A stretch of DNA of 64,000 nucleotides from a bacterium (GCA_905221205.1 CAJNCG010000001.1:372001-436000), one strand, 5' to 3'; positions 50,739-59,979 are shown, counted from the stretch's first letter. Numbers and translations are program-made. The notes: generated by a model not told the origin, from the letters alone.

Positions 50739-50990
50739 TTACTTTTTCAGGATATATTTTTTCTTACTGCCATTTTTCTTTTTATCCCAACTTTTATCCC
50801 ACATTTTCGAATTGCTAAAAATAGCTACGAAAATATTCCAAAATATAAAGTTTCCTATCACCAAATATATAGACTCAGTTGTTAGGTATTTTCGATCCAA
50901 ACCATCCTTTAGATAGAATAGTATATATGTTTCGTTAACAATCAAAAAGGTTGGCCAATAACTTTTTTTGAAAAAAGTAGACATTTTCAT
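50739..50990 (-). CDS. small hypothetical membrane protein
   Basis: An 83-residue predicted protein, no named family. It has two hydrophobic stretches (about 12-28 and 43-60) and a lysine-rich tail (KKKNGSKKKYILKK). Base composition is AT-rich. Ribosome binding is weak, but a good promoter (TTGCTT, 17 bases, TATACT) lies 30 bases upstream, which supports expression. It is tucked between the T-box promoter and the potD terminator and has no obvious operon partner. Confidence 0.5.
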   Translation of the reverse strand: MKMSTFFKKSYWPTFLIVNETYILFYLKDGLDRKYLTTESIYLVIGNFIFWNIFVAIFSNSKMWDKSWDKKKNGSKKKYILKK

Positions 50991-51022
50991 GATTTGTTAC
51001 CGCTTTCTGTAAGGTAAAGCTT

Positions 51023-51051
51023 AGTATACTACTAGGCAAGAAAATAAGCAA
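51023..51051 (-). promoter_or_regulatory. promoter of the small membrane protein
   Basis: TTGCTT (51046-51051), 17-base spacer, TATACT (51023-51028) on the minus strand. Confidence 0.6.
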
Positions 51052-51093
51052 CTAGAATAGAAAAAGATATGGCTATAAAAGCTGACTTCTATT

Positions 51094-51125
51094 AAAAAAC
51101 GAACCAGCTGACTGATTCGTTTTCT
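51094..51125 (-). terminator. potD terminator
   Basis: AACGAA-CAG / CTG-TTCGTT stem with a short loop followed by a T run on the minus strand, after the last pot gene. Confidence 0.8.
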
Positions 51126-51137
51126 TACGTTTAACTC

Positions 51138-52208
51138 CTACTTCCGATACATTTTAAACTGTAGGAAGAGGTCGCTGTATTTGCCTGTCCATTTATGGTC
51201 AAATTTCTCATAAACTTCTAGGTGTTTCATGGTTTCAGCATCAGGATAGAAGGACTTGTCTTCTTTTTTCTCCTCTGGGAGTAGTTCCTTAGCTGGTAGG
51301 TTTGGTGTTGAATAGCCCACATACTCCGCATTTTTGAGAGCATTTTCGGGTTTCAACATAAAGTTGATAAAGGCATAGGCTGCGTCTTGGTTTTTAACTG
51401 TTTTTGGAATGACCATATTATCAAACCAAAGGTTGCTGGCTTCGGTCGGTACCACATAGCGTAGATTTTCATTTTTTTCTAGCATTTGGCTGGCTTCACC
51501 AGAGAAGGTCACACCGATAGCAGCATTGTTCTGAATCATGTAGCCCTTCATTTCGTCCGCCACAATAGCCTTGATATTTGGAGTCAGTTTGTATAGCTTA
51601 TCCACTGTCTCTTCCAACTGCTGGGAATCCTTGGAGTTAAGGCTGTAGCCAAGGGAATTGAGTCCCAGTCCCAGCACCTCACGCGCCCCATCAAAGAGCA
51701 TGATAGAGTTCTTATACTCTGGCTTCCAAAGGTCATCCCAATGCTCAGGTGCTTGATCGACCATGGTTTCATTGTAGACAATTCCCAAGGTACCCCAGAA
51801 GTAAGGGATAGAGAATTTATTACCTGGGTCAAAGGACTGGTTGAGGAACTCTGGTCCGATATTTTCAAGACCTTCAAGTTTTGAATAGTCAAGCGGTACC
51901 AAGAGGTCTTCGTCCTTCATCTTGTTGATCATGTATTCACTAGGGATAGCAATATCGTAGGTTGTTCCACCCTGCTTGATCTTGGTGTACATGGCTTCGT
52001 TGGAGTCAAAGGTCTCGTACTGGACTTGGATTCCTGTTTCTTCTGTGAATTGCTCCAAGAGTTCTGGATCGATATAGTCCCCCCAGTTGTAAATAACCAG
52101 TTTTTGACTGTCTCGACTGTTGATTTTACTGTCTAGATGGGTCGCAATTCCCCACAAGACTAGGATAATCGCTACAATTCCTGCTAAAAATGAATAGAGT
52201 TTTTTCAT
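51138..52208 (-). CDS. potD: spermidine/putrescine-binding protein PotD
   Basis: Periplasmic-type polyamine-binding protein of the PotABCD importer. The 356-residue product has a hydrophobic N-terminal anchor (about 5-25) without a lipobox cysteine, and VIYNWGDYIDPELLEQFTEETGIQVQYE (in segments about 37-65) matches PotD. Stop and start are linked to potC by a four-base overlap. Last gene of the operon. Confidence 0.95.
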   Translation of the reverse strand: MKKLYSFLAGIVAIILVLWGIATHLDSKINSRDSQKLVIYNWGDYIDPELLEQFTEETGIQVQYETFDSNEAMYTKIKQGGTTYDIAIPSEYMINKMKDEDLLVPLDYSKLEGLENIGPEFLNQSFDPGNKFSIPYFWGTLGIVYNETMVDQAPEHWDDLWKPEYKNSIMLFDGAREVLGLGLNSLGYSLNSKDSQQLEETVDKLYKLTPNIKAIVADEMKGYMIQNNAAIGVTFSGEASQMLEKNENLRYVVPTEASNLWFDNMVIPKTVKNQDAAYAFINFMLKPENALKNAEYVGYSTPNLPAKELLPEEKKEDKSFYPDAETMKHLEVYEKFDHKWTGKYSDLFLQFKMYRK

Positions 52209-52978
52209 GCTTGTTCCTCCTTCTCACGTGAGATAAAGTAATATCCAACCACTAGGATAATACTAAAGAGAAAAACAAGGGCAGAAAGGGCATTGATTTC
52301 TAGCGAAATCCCCTTGCGAGCACGAGAGTAAATCTCGACTGATAGGGTTGAAAAGCCATTTCCAGTCACAAAGAAGGTCACGGCAAAGTCATCCAGCGAA
52401 TAGGTGAAGGCCATGAAATAACCTGCAATGATAGACGGAGTTAGGTAAGGAAGCATGATTTCCTTGAACATCTGAAATTGACTAGCTCCCAAGTCATAGG
52501 CCGCATGAATCATGTCACCGTTCATTTCCTTGAGTCGAGGCAAGACCATCAAGACAACGATAGGAATGGAGAAGGCCACGTGACTAGAGAGAACAGTCAA
52601 AAAGCCAAGTGAAAACTTGAGTTGAGTAAAAAGAATCAAGAAGCTAGCACCAATCATAACATCAGGCGCAACCATGAGGATATTATTGAGTGATAGAAAG
52701 GCTTCTTGGTATTTCTTACGAGACTGGTAAATGTAAATGGCACCGAAAGTCCCGATAATGGTCGCAATCAAGGCTGACAGGAAGGCCAAGAAAAAGGTCT
52801 GTGTCACAATCAACATGAGACGACCATCGCCAAACATGGTTTTAAAATGGCTCAAGCTAAAGCCTGTAAAGCTGTTCATGTCGTTGCCTGCATTAAAGGC
52901 ATAACCAATCAGGTAAAAAATGGGCAGGTAGAGGACAAGAAAGACCAGTCCTAGATAAAGGTTGGCAAATTTTTTCAT
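52205..52978 (-). CDS. potC: spermidine/putrescine ABC transporter permease PotC
   Basis: A 257-residue permease with six membrane helices and the EAA-type loop (AAYDLGASQFQMFKEIMLPYLTPS, split over about 170-193). The ATG at 52978 is behind AGGAGAG; a longer frame to 53005 lies inside potB. It overlaps potB by four bases (ATGA). Confidence 0.95.
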   Translation of the reverse strand: MKKFANLYLGLVFLVLYLPIFYLIGYAFNAGNDMNSFTGFSLSHFKTMFGDGRLMLIVTQTFFLAFLSALIATIIGTFGAIYIYQSRKKYQEAFLSLNNILMVAPDVMIGASFLILFTQLKFSLGFLTVLSSHVAFSIPIVVLMVLPRLKEMNGDMIHAAYDLGASQFQMFKEIMLPYLTPSIIAGYFMAFTYSLDDFAVTFFVTGNGFSTLSVEIYSRARKGISLEINALSALVFLFSIILVVGYYFISREKEEQA

Positions 52979-53781
52979 CGTTCTCTCCTTTCCTTGGTCA
53001 CCCACATGGTGATGAACATGGTCAGGATGAGAATCACACCAATGGTTGAACCCATACCGTAGTTGTCATTGGTTAGAAAATTCTGCTCAATAGCTGTTCC
53101 TAGTGTAATAACGCGGTTCCCACCAATCAAACGGGTCAGCATGAAGAGACTCAAACTGGGGATAAAGACGGATTGGACCCCACTTCGCACACCATTCATC
53201 GATAGAGGGAAGATGACATGACGGAAGGTCTCCCACTTGGTCGCACCGAGGTCGTAGCTGGCATTAATAAGATTGTTATCCATATCGTCCAAGACATTGA
53301 AAATCGGCAAAATCATAAAGGGAAGCTCGATGTAGCTTGCGACAAAGATAAAGGAGAAATCAGTAAAGAGCAACTGCTGTGAACCGATTCCGATGAATTC
53401 CAAGAATTGGTTAATAGAGCCATTTTGACCAAAAATCCCGATAAAGGCATAGGCTTTGAGGAGCAGATTGATCCAGGTTGGCAAGATAATCAGCATGAGC
53501 CAGAGTTGACGGTGCTTGAGACGGGTCAAAAAGAGGGCTGTTGGATAGCTGATAAGCAGGGTTACAAAGGTCACAATTCCTGCATAAAGCACTGAGTTGA
53601 AACTCATTTTGAGATAGGTCAAGTTTTGTGACGCAAAGTAGGATTTATAATTTTCTAAACTGAACTGGCCTTCGATGTTGAAAAAGGATTGTCCAAAAAT
53701 CAAGACCAAGGGTGCGAGTACAAAGAGGGCAATCCAGAGCATGTAGGGCACTACAAAGAGTTTAGAGCTTGTTTTCTTCAT
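52975..53781 (-). CDS. potB: spermidine/putrescine ABC transporter permease PotB
   Basis: A 268-residue permease with about six helices. [20 protein letters not shown] is the coupling (EAA) loop that docks on PotA. Start MKKTSSK at 53781 is behind GAGGAGG and overlaps the end of potA, as is common in compact transport operons. Confidence 0.95.
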   Translation of the reverse strand: MKKTSSKLFVVPYMLWIALFVLAPLVLIFGQSFFNIEGQFSLENYKSYFASQNLTYLKMSFNSVLYAGIVTFVTLLISYPTALFLTRLKHRQLWLMLIILPTWINLLLKAYAFIGIFGQNGSINQFLEFIGIGSQQLLFTDFSFIFVASYIELPFMILPIFNVLDDMDNNLINASYDLGATKWETFRHVIFPLSMNGVRSGVQSVFIPSLSLFMLTRLIGGNRVITLGTAIEQNFLTNDNYGMGSTIGVILILTMFITMWVTKERRER

Positions 53782-54919
53782 CTCTTTCCTCCTCGATTGC
53801 ATTAATCAGACCTGCTTCTTGCTCTTCGATTTCCACGTATTCTTCGATACGTGCATCGAACTCTTCCTCGGTTTCGTTAAGACGCATGATGTGGATATCT
53901 TCTGGTTCAAAGTCCAGACCGATTTCCTCACCCACGATGGCCTTACGAGTCGAGTGGATCATCCATTCATTTCCAAGTTCGTCATAGGCGATAATCTCAT
54001 AGTGAACCCCACGGAAGAGCTGAGTATCAACCTTAACTTGGAGCTTGCCTTCTTCAGGCAGGGTAATACGCAAGTCCTCTGGACGAATAACGACTTCGAC
54101 AGGTTCATTTGGTTTCATCCCCCCATCGACCGCTTCAAAGCGTTTACCATTAAACTCAACCAAGTAGTCCTCAATCATGGTACCTGGCAAGATATTTGAC
54201 TCACCGATAAAGGTGGCAACAAAATGGTTAATCGGCTCATCGTAGATGTCCACAGGTGTTCCTGATTGGACAATCTCGCCATCATTCATAACGAAAATCC
54301 AGTCACTCATGGCAAGGGCTTCTTCCTGATCGTGAGTGACAAAGACAAAGGTAATGCCCAATCGTTGTTGCAATTCACGGAGTTCGTACTGCATGTCTGT
54401 TCGCAATTTTAAGTCCAGCGCTGACAAGGGCTCGTCCAGCAAGACAACACGGGGTTGGTTGATGATGGCACGGGCAATAGCCACACGCTGGCGTTGTCCT
54501 CCAGAGAGTTTACGGATGGAACGTTTTTCATAACCTTCCAACTGAACCATCTTGAGAACTTCCGCTACACGCTGCTCGATTTCTTTCTTATCAATTTTAC
54601 GCAAGCGGAGTGGAAAGGCAACATTTTCAAACACATTCATATGTGGAAACAAGGCATAGGATTGAAAGACCGTATGGACATCTCGCTTGTTAGTTGGGAT
54701 ATCATTGATACGGACACCGTCCAGCAAAATATCTCCTGTCGTCGCATCCAGTAAACCTGCAATGATGTTAAGGATAGTTGATTTCCCTGAACCAGATGCG
54801 CCTAGAAGGGTGTAGAATTTTCCTTCTTCCAACTCAAAGTTGATGTCTTTGAGAACCTTGGTGTTGCTGTCTTCAAAAACTTTAGAGACGTTTTTGAATT
54901 CGATAATTGGTTTTTTCAA
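53762..54919 (-). CDS. potA: spermidine/putrescine ABC transporter ATPase PotA
   Basis: A 385-residue ATPase: GASGSGKST (38-46), [18 protein letters not shown] and THDQEEA, followed by a C-terminal regulatory TOBE-type domain (about 280-360) and an acidic tail. The start is TTG at 54919; an SD-like AAGGA is about 11 bases ahead, closer to an out-of-frame ATG. First gene of potABCD, after murB, with which it is probably cotranscribed. Confidence 0.95.
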   Translation of the reverse strand: MKKPIIEFKNVSKVFEDSNTKVLKDINFELEEGKFYTLLGASGSGKSTILNIIAGLLDATTGDILLDGVRINDIPTNKRDVHTVFQSYALFPHMNVFENVAFPLRLRKIDKKEIEQRVAEVLKMVQLEGYEKRSIRKLSGGQRQRVAIARAIINQPRVVLLDEPLSALDLKLRTDMQYELRELQQRLGITFVFVTHDQEEALAMSDWIFVMNDGEIVQSGTPVDIYDEPINHFVATFIGESNILPGTMIEDYLVEFNGKRFEAVDGGMKPNEPVEVVIRPEDLRITLPEEGKLQVKVDTQLFRGVHYEIIAYDELGNEWMIHSTRKAIVGEEIGLDFEPEDIHIMRLNETEEEFDARIEEYVEIEEQEAGLINAIEEERDEENKL

Positions 54920-54925
54920 TTGGCA

Positions 54926-55078
54926 TAAATTCCTTCTTTTTCATAGATTAACAGATCAGGGCTCTGTCAGGCCGCCACTACCTCTTGCAGGGTGTAAAAC
55001 CACCTGCATACATCTTCGCTAACGATAGGCTTTCACCCCCTTTCCATGACATAGCAGCAGCTTTTCAACTACAGCTTC
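54926..55078 (-). promoter_or_regulatory. unexplained murB-potA leader region
   Basis: About 150 bases between the murB stop and potA with unusual G+C content for an intergenic region and no clear promoter or terminator. Hairpins can be drawn: GCAGG/CCTGC with TG/CA (about 54982-55008 region), and ACAGA/TCTGT just ahead of the potA ribosome binding site. A short frame of 24 codons beginning MSWKGGESLSLAKMYAGG also fits but has no clear binding site. Whether this is an RNA element, a leader peptide or repeat debris is unknown. Confidence 0.4.
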
Positions 55079-55984
55079 CTACTTGCTTTCACCTAAGATA
55101 CGGACTTCTCTCTCAAGTGTAACACCTGAGTGCTCCTTGACTTTTTCAATCACAGACTCAATCAAGTCCTCGTAGTCTTTGGCCGTTCCGTCTGCGACAT
55201 TGATCATAAATCCTGCGTGCTTTTCTGAGACTTCTACTCCACCAATACGATAGCCTTTCAAGCCAGCTTCTGAAATTAATTGACCTGCAAAATGCCCTAC
55301 TGGACGTTTAAAGACCGAACCACAAGATGGGTATTCTAAAGGTTGTTTGAGTTCACGTAGATGCGTCAAGCGGTCCATTTCTTGCTTGATGACCTGATGG
55401 GTTCCTGGAGCTAGAGCAAATTTAGCTGACAAGACAACTGCACCAGACTCCTGAATAGCTGAATGGCGGTAACCAAAAGCCAAATCTTTTGCAGACAGAG
55501 TCTCGATTTCTCCATCCTTTGTCAAAACCTTACAAGACTGTAAGATATGGGAAATCTCGCCACCATAGGCACCCGCATTCATAAAGACAGCACCACCGAC
55601 ACTCCCAGGAATGCCACAAGCAAACTCAAATCCAGTCAAACTATGACGAAGGGCGATACGAGTTGTCTCAATCAAATTAGCCCCAGCTTCTGCTTCAATG
55701 GTATAACCATCAACGGAAACGTTATTGAGCTTGTCACACAATATGACAAATCCACGAATTCCTCCATCACGAACGATGATGTTGCTGGCATTCCCAAGAA
55801 CCATCCAAGGGATATTTTCTTGATTGGCAAATTTCACAACGCGCGCCAACTCAAAACGATTTCGTGGAAAGACCAGATAATCAGCCTCTCCACCTACTTT
55901 TGTATAACTATAGCTATGCAAGGGTTCCTTAAAACGGATATCAATCCCTTCTAAGATTTCAAGCATTTTTTCTCTTACTGTCAT
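55079..55984 (-). CDS. murB: UDP-N-acetylenolpyruvoylglucosamine reductase
   Basis: Reduces the enolpyruvyl group to make UDP-MurNAc, with FAD and NADPH. The 301-residue protein has the FAD domain ([47 protein letters not shown]) and the catalytic serine in [10 protein letters not shown] (about 229-238). It resembles the type II enzyme without the tyrosine loop. It leads the murB-pot run, as in other Firmicutes. Confidence 0.97.
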   Translation of the reverse strand: MTVREKMLEILEGIDIRFKEPLHSYSYTKVGGEADYLVFPRNRFELARVVKFANQENIPWMVLGNASNIIVRDGGIRGFVILCDKLNNVSVDGYTIEAEAGANLIETTRIALRHSLTGFEFACGIPGSVGGAVFMNAGAYGGEISHILQSCKVLTKDGEIETLSAKDLAFGYRHSAIQESGAVVLSAKFALAPGTHQVIKQEMDRLTHLRELKQPLEYPSCGSVFKRPVGHFAGQLISEAGLKGYRIGGVEVSEKHAGFMINVADGTAKDYEDLIESVIEKVKEHSGVTLEREVRILGESK

Positions 55985-56013
55985 GTCACTCTTCCTTTTT
56001 CAAAATTCATTCC

Positions 56014-56022
56014 ATTATACCA
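56014..56022 (-). promoter_or_regulatory. murB extended -10 promoter
   Basis: TGG TATAAT on the minus strand (TATAAT at 56014-56019), 30 bases before murB. Confidence 0.55.
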
Positions 56023-56071
56023 TTTTTAAGACCATTTGACGACCATAAAAAGACCTTGTTAAAATTTTGCA

Positions 56072-56098
56072 CAAAAAAAAGAGGTTCCCCTCTTTTTC
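56072..56098 (-). terminator. terminator of the YhfC-like gene
   Basis: AAGAGG/CCTCTT stem with a 4-base loop flanked by A and T runs, directly downstream of the minus-strand gene; the symmetric flanks make it potentially bidirectional. Confidence 0.75.
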
Positions 56099-56851
56099 TT
56101 ATGATTTTTTACAAAAGATTGCCTTGGTTCCATAGGCAACCAGAACGAGCTCCAGTGCTAGAATCACTTCAACCAAGACTGGATTTGTCAACCAACCTAC
56201 TTGGACTAGAGATGGTGCCAGGTCAAAGAAGGCATGTAGGCCATAGGCCGCTAGGAGATAAGTCCATTTCTTCTGGCGAACAGCCTGATAAACCCAAACT
56301 GTCAAAAGCAATTGGAATCCTAGAGCCAAAATCCGTTCAAAACCAAGCAAATAAATCTGCCAAACAGAAAGTGACTGGATGGTTTTCAACATATTTTCAG
56401 ACAGCAATTGCATGACCTGTGGATTCTGAGTTTGAACTGCTGAGAGAACAATGTAGAGATTAATCAAACTAGTAAGGCCCAGGAAAATCAATTCCAAACC
56501 ACCATGACCTAACCCATAAGCCAAGGCGTCTGCCTTATCCAAACTTCTCTTTTTCTCCAACCATTTGAAGAAAACAAGACGAGCAGTTTCCTCAAAAAGG
56601 GCGGCCATGGCTAGGCCATAGATAATATAGACAAGTGGATGATCCTGCAAGAGAGCAATACTACCGTCTTTTTGAGGATGTAAAACCAAGATATGCACCA
56701 GTTTTTCTAAAATCTGTGAAGATACAAAGAAAGCTACAGCCCCCAAGCCCAAGACAGCTAAATTAATCTGGTACTTCTTTTTGGCATACCAAATGCTCCC
56801 TAGCAAGAAAGCTAGCAAAAGCACCATGGTAATGATAATATGAATGGTCAT
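56099..56851 (-). CDS. YhfC-like intramembrane metalloprotease family protein
   Basis: A 250-residue protein with about seven membrane helices. The motif AALFEETARLVFF (about 82-94) and a histidine in GLGHGGLELIF (about 117-127) are the expected elements of the YhfC-like branch of the CPBP-type glutamic or metallo intramembrane proteases. Target unknown. Nine bases separate it from budA, so the two are likely cotranscribed. Confidence 0.75.
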   Translation of the reverse strand: MTIHIIITMVLLLAFLLGSIWYAKKKYQINLAVLGLGAVAFFVSSQILEKLVHILVLHPQKDGSIALLQDHPLVYIIYGLAMAALFEETARLVFFKWLEKKRSLDKADALAYGLGHGGLELIFLGLTSLINLYIVLSAVQTQNPQVMQLLSENMLKTIQSLSVWQIYLLGFERILALGFQLLLTVWVYQAVRQKKWTYLLAAYGLHAFFDLAPSLVQVGWLTNPVLVEVILALELVLVAYGTKAIFCKKS

Positions 56852-56860
56852 TTTCTTCTC

Positions 56861-57592
56861 CTATTCTGCCTTTTCAATATCTTTTTTCATCTCGTCAACA
56901 TTGAACTTAGCAAACAAGTATTGACGGTCTTGCACTGGAAAACGTTGGTCCAACTGGTCAACAGCTCCCACCTCGATAATACCTTCCTTGATGACAAAGT
57001 CCATGACATGTCCACCGAAGGTCAAATCATCTGAGATGAAGTGCAGATGGTAGCCTGCCACACTGACCCCATGGAAAATTTCTGGCGTCCAGAAACCAAC
57101 GATGGTCCCCGCAACATTGTCTCGACTATATTCAGGCTGATGGGTCGCAACCTCAGCAAACTTGGTATCTGGTGTCGACTTGGGAATCATGCGCACATGC
57201 ATATGAGAAAATTCCCCACGAATCTTGATCGATCGGAAAAGATTTTCCCCATCATAATAAGACTCAATTCGTTCTTCCAATTCCTTGTCTGTCATCTCAA
57301 AGCGCTGGCGGAAAATGACCTCTGCCTGATGCGGTACTACTGCAGCGTAAGGAATAAGGGCATCTGGTGATACTTCTACAATTTCTGGTTGCTCTCCTGA
57401 ACCTTTGGCCTGATAAGCCTTGCCATCCAAGACAATCAATTCTCCATCAATGGAATCCAAGGTTCCCAAACCAAGGTCACCATGCTCTAGTAGTTCTCCT
57501 ACTGTCATGGTACCACCATAAAGGCCAGCCATCAAGGCTCCAAGGGTATTGTATTGAAATAATTTCACTGGTTCCTGCACGTTCTTATCCAT
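56861..57592 (-). CDS. budA: alpha-acetolactate decarboxylase
   Basis: Converts acetolactate to acetoin, diverting pyruvate to a neutral product. The 243-residue protein has the zinc-ligand segment GYHLHFISDDLTFGGHVMDF (about 189-208, supplying three histidines) and a conserved acidic residue near the N-terminus. Cytoplasmic. An acetolactate synthase is not adjacent. It is divergent from a MocR-type regulator. Confidence 0.94.
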   Translation of the reverse strand: MDKNVQEPVKLFQYNTLGALMAGLYGGTMTVGELLEHGDLGLGTLDSIDGELIVLDGKAYQAKGSGEQPEIVEVSPDALIPYAAVVPHQAEVIFRQRFEMTDKELEERIESYYDGENLFRSIKIRGEFSHMHVRMIPKSTPDTKFAEVATHQPEYSRDNVAGTIVGFWTPEIFHGVSVAGYHLHFISDDLTFGGHVMDFVIKEGIIEVGAVDQLDQRFPVQDRQYLFAKFNVDEMKKDIEKAE

Positions 57593-57630
57593 TCTCTTTC
57601 TTGTCTGTTATTCTATAAATGCTACTCCTA

Positions 57631-57659
57631 AGTATACCACATTTGACCCTAGATGTGAA
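57631..57659 (-). promoter_or_regulatory. budA promoter
   Basis: TTCACA (57654-57659), 17-base spacer, extended TATACT (57631-57636, preceded by TGG) on the minus strand. Confidence 0.65.
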
Positions 57660-57679
57660 CGAGAGAAACACTCTAGACA

Positions 57680-57708
57680 TTGCCAAGAAGGAAAAAAAAG
57701 GGTACAAT
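57680..57708 (+). promoter_or_regulatory. promoter of the MocR-type regulator gene
   Basis: TTGCCA (57680-57685), 17-base spacer, TACAAT (57703-57708) on the plus strand. It is about 20 bases from the divergent budA promoter, so the two could be jointly regulated. Confidence 0.7.
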
Positions 57709-57733
57709 GTAACAAAATCAAGGGAGGTTTGGA

Positions 57734-59005
57734 ATGAAGAAACAAAGCAAGTACCAAGAGGTCGTTTCCTATCTAAAAAATGGCATCGAGTCTGGACGAT
57801 TTCCGACGGGAAGCCGCCTGCCTTCTATCCGTCAACTGAGCCTCGACTTTCACTGTAGCAAGGATACCATTCAAAGAGCCCTGCTGGAATTACGGCACGA
57901 GCAATACCTCTATGCCAAGCCCCAGAGTGGCTACTATGTCTTAGAACAAGGGCAACACCAGGACCTAGAAATTGTGGTCACCGACGAACATGCCAGCGCC
58001 TACGATGATTTTCGACTCTGTGTCAATGAAACCTTGATTGGTCGAGAAAACTACCTCTTTAACTACTATGACAACCAAGAAGGTTTAGAAGACCTAAGAC
58101 AGTCCATTCACAAACTGCTCTTTGACCAAGCACTCTACTGCAAGGCTGACCAACTGGTACTGACTTCTGGAACCCAACAAGCCCTTTTTATCCTCTCTCA
58201 AATTGCCTTTCCAAGCCAAGCCAAGGAAATCTTGGTGGAACAGCCGACCTACCATCGAATGAATCGCCTCTTGATTGCTCAGGGCTTGGACTATCAAACA
58301 ATTGAACGAGGCATTGATGGGATTGACTTGGAGGAGCTGGAAGGCCATTTCAAGACAGGAAAGATTAAGTTTTTCTATACCATTCCTCGCTTTCACTATC
58401 CCCTAGGCCATTCCTATTCTGAGCAGGAAAAACGAGCTATTCTTGACTTAGCTGCCAAGTATGGTGTCTATATCGTAGAGGACGATTATCTGGGGGATTT
58501 GGATTCCAAGAAGGGCCAGACCTTCCACTATCTAGATACAACAGAGCGGGTCATTTACATCAAGTCCTTCTCAACCAGCCTCTTTCCAGCCCTGCGTATT
58601 ACGGCACTCATTCTGCCAAATGCTATCAAGGAAGCCTTTGTGGCCTACAAAAATATCCTAGACTACGACAGCAACCTCATCATGCAAAAGGCCCTGTCAC
58701 TCTATATCGACAGTCAATTGTTTGAGAAAAATCGTCTATCTCGCTTGTCCAATCAGGAAGCTTACCAAAAACAAATCGAGGAAAGGTTAGCTAAATATCC
58801 TTGTCCCCTTCCTCATTTCCCGCTTCACGATGGTTTATTACTAGACCTGAGACAGTATCCTAAAATTGCCAGTCTCAAACACAGTCAACTAGGCTTAGAT
58901 TTCTTTGAAGAGGCTTACTTGGGTGGCTGCCCTTATCAATTTGCCAAGGTATCCTTAGACAATTTAGAAAATGTTTTAAACTATGTAAAAGCAGAATTGG
59001 AATAA
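57734..59005 (+). CDS. MocR-type GntR regulator with aminotransferase-like domain
   Basis: A 423-residue protein with an N-terminal GntR winged helix (GSRLPSIRQLSLDFHCSKDTIQRALL, split over about 22-47) and a C-terminal fold-type I aminotransferase-like domain (about 90-420). The PLP-ring aspartate region VEDDYLGDL is present, but the Schiff-base lysine is replaced: VIYIKSFSTSL has Thr281 where SFSK is expected, with the only nearby lysine shifted to 277. It may bind a ligand without forming a PLP aldimine. Target genes unknown; divergent budA is a candidate. Confidence 0.88.
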   Translation: MKKQSKYQEVVSYLKNGIESGRFPTGSRLPSIRQLSLDFHCSKDTIQRALLELRHEQYLYAKPQSGYYVLEQGQHQDLEIVVTDEHASAYDDFRLCVNETLIGRENYLFNYYDNQEGLEDLRQSIHKLLFDQALYCKADQLVLTSGTQQALFILSQIAFPSQAKEILVEQPTYHRMNRLLIAQGLDYQTIERGIDGIDLEELEGHFKTGKIKFFYTIPRFHYPLGHSYSEQEKRAILDLAAKYGVYIVEDDYLGDLDSKKGQTFHYLDTTERVIYIKSFSTSLFPALRITALILPNAIKEAFVAYKNILDYDSNLIMQKALSLYIDSQLFEKNRLSRLSNQEAYQKQIEERLAKYPCPLPHFPLHDGLLLDLRQYPKIASLKHSQLGLDFFEEAYLGGCPYQFAKVSLDNLENVLNYVKAELE

Positions 59006-59020
59006 CTTCCAACTCTGCTT
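58989..59020. terminator. terminator between the regulator and the amino-acid-binding gene
   Basis: A 14-base stem with one mismatch (58989-59002 with 59007-59020) and a 4-base loop, spanning the regulator's stop codon and followed by TTTTTC. Confidence 0.8.
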
Positions 59021-59024
59021 TTTC

Positions 59025-59840
59025 TTATTCTTCAACTTCTGTTAGACTTGCTGCTTTTTCAAGATAGCTTTGGTAAGTTCCTTCATCCTTGAGTTTTTGG
59101 ATGACCTTATCCACCACTTCTTTCAAATCAGCACTATTTTTTCTAAGGGCAACTGCATTGGCTTCGCCGTCCTTCATCTTCAAGCTGACAGTTGCGACAG
59201 CTAGGTCTGCATTTTTAGCAGCATAGCTAAGGGCAACAGGCTCATCCATGTGAACAGCATCTACTTTTCCAGCCTGCAATTCATTGACTGCTTCACCCAT
59301 ATTAGTTAGGGAAGTCAATTGAGCTTTTGGCAATTGTTCCTTGACCATTGATTCTGGAACAGTCCCTTTTTGGGCTGCAATATTAGCACTTTCAAGGCTA
59401 GTTAAATCCTTGTATTTTTCTACATCAGCCTTACGAACCAAGAAACTAATCTTGTTTTCATAATAAGGGATTGAAAAATCAAAGACTTCTTTTCTCTCGT
59501 CAGTAGCGCTAATTCCTGCAACTGCTAGGTCAGCCTTACCAGTTTGAAGACTAGTCAAGACATTGTCAAAACTCATGCTTGAGATTTCCAACTTAACCCC
59601 AAGTTCATCAGCGATAGCTTGGGCCATATCAATATCCGCACCGACAACCTGATTTTTCCCGTCAACCAAAGACTGAAATTCAAAAGGTGCATAGTCAGGA
59701 CTGGTCGCCACAACCAATTTCCCCTTTTGCTTAATGGCTTCAACAGCTGACTGAGAACCATTCGAACCTGACTGGCAAGCTACTAAGAAGAAACTTGCAA
59801 GAAAACTACATAAAACAAATATACATTTTTTTAATTTCAT
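59025..59840 (-). CDS. polar amino acid-binding lipoprotein
   Basis: A 271-residue substrate-binding protein of the family 3 periplasmic type. Signal peptide with lipobox LVAC (Cys22), then KGKLVVATSPDYAPFEFQ (about 39-56), DIDMAQAIADELGV and AGISATDERKEVFDFSIPYYE. The ligand cannot be stated; arginine, glutamine and other polar residues are all possible. No permease or ATPase is next to it, so it may serve a distant importer. Strong promoter upstream. Confidence 0.9.
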   Translation of the reverse strand: MKLKKCIFVLCSFLASFFLVACQSGSNGSQSAVEAIKQKGKLVVATSPDYAPFEFQSLVDGKNQVVGADIDMAQAIADELGVKLEISSMSFDNVLTSLQTGKADLAVAGISATDERKEVFDFSIPYYENKISFLVRKADVEKYKDLTSLESANIAAQKGTVPESMVKEQLPKAQLTSLTNMGEAVNELQAGKVDAVHMDEPVALSYAAKNADLAVATVSLKMKDGEANAVALRKNSADLKEVVDKVIQKLKDEGTYQSYLEKAASLTEVEE

Positions 59841-59871
59841 AAATAAACAACCTCTCTGTTAATTTTGTATA

Positions 59872-59900
59872 ATTATAACTCTATTCAAATTGCTTGTCAA
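59872..59900 (-). promoter_or_regulatory. promoter of the amino-acid-binding gene
   Basis: Perfect TTGACA (59895-59900), 17-base spacer and TATAAT (59872-59877) on the minus strand, about 30 bases before the gene. GAGAGG is the binding site. Confidence 0.88.
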
Positions 59901-59944
59901 GTGTTTTTTGAATTTTTATCTAAAAAATATTTTTTTCATTCAAG

Positions 59945-59979
59945 AAAAGGAGCTATCAATTGATTTCAAGCTCCTTTTT
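59945..59979 (-). terminator. pst-phoU terminator
   Basis: Ten-base perfect arms AAAAGGAGCT and AGCTCCTTTT, 14-base loop, T run on the minus strand, after phoU. Confidence 0.8.

Noticed and set aside
54926-55078. Short leader peptide MSWKGGESLSLAKMYAGG... before potA as a called gene
   Set aside because: No ribosome binding site and no similarity recalled; kept only as a hypothesis in the findings.
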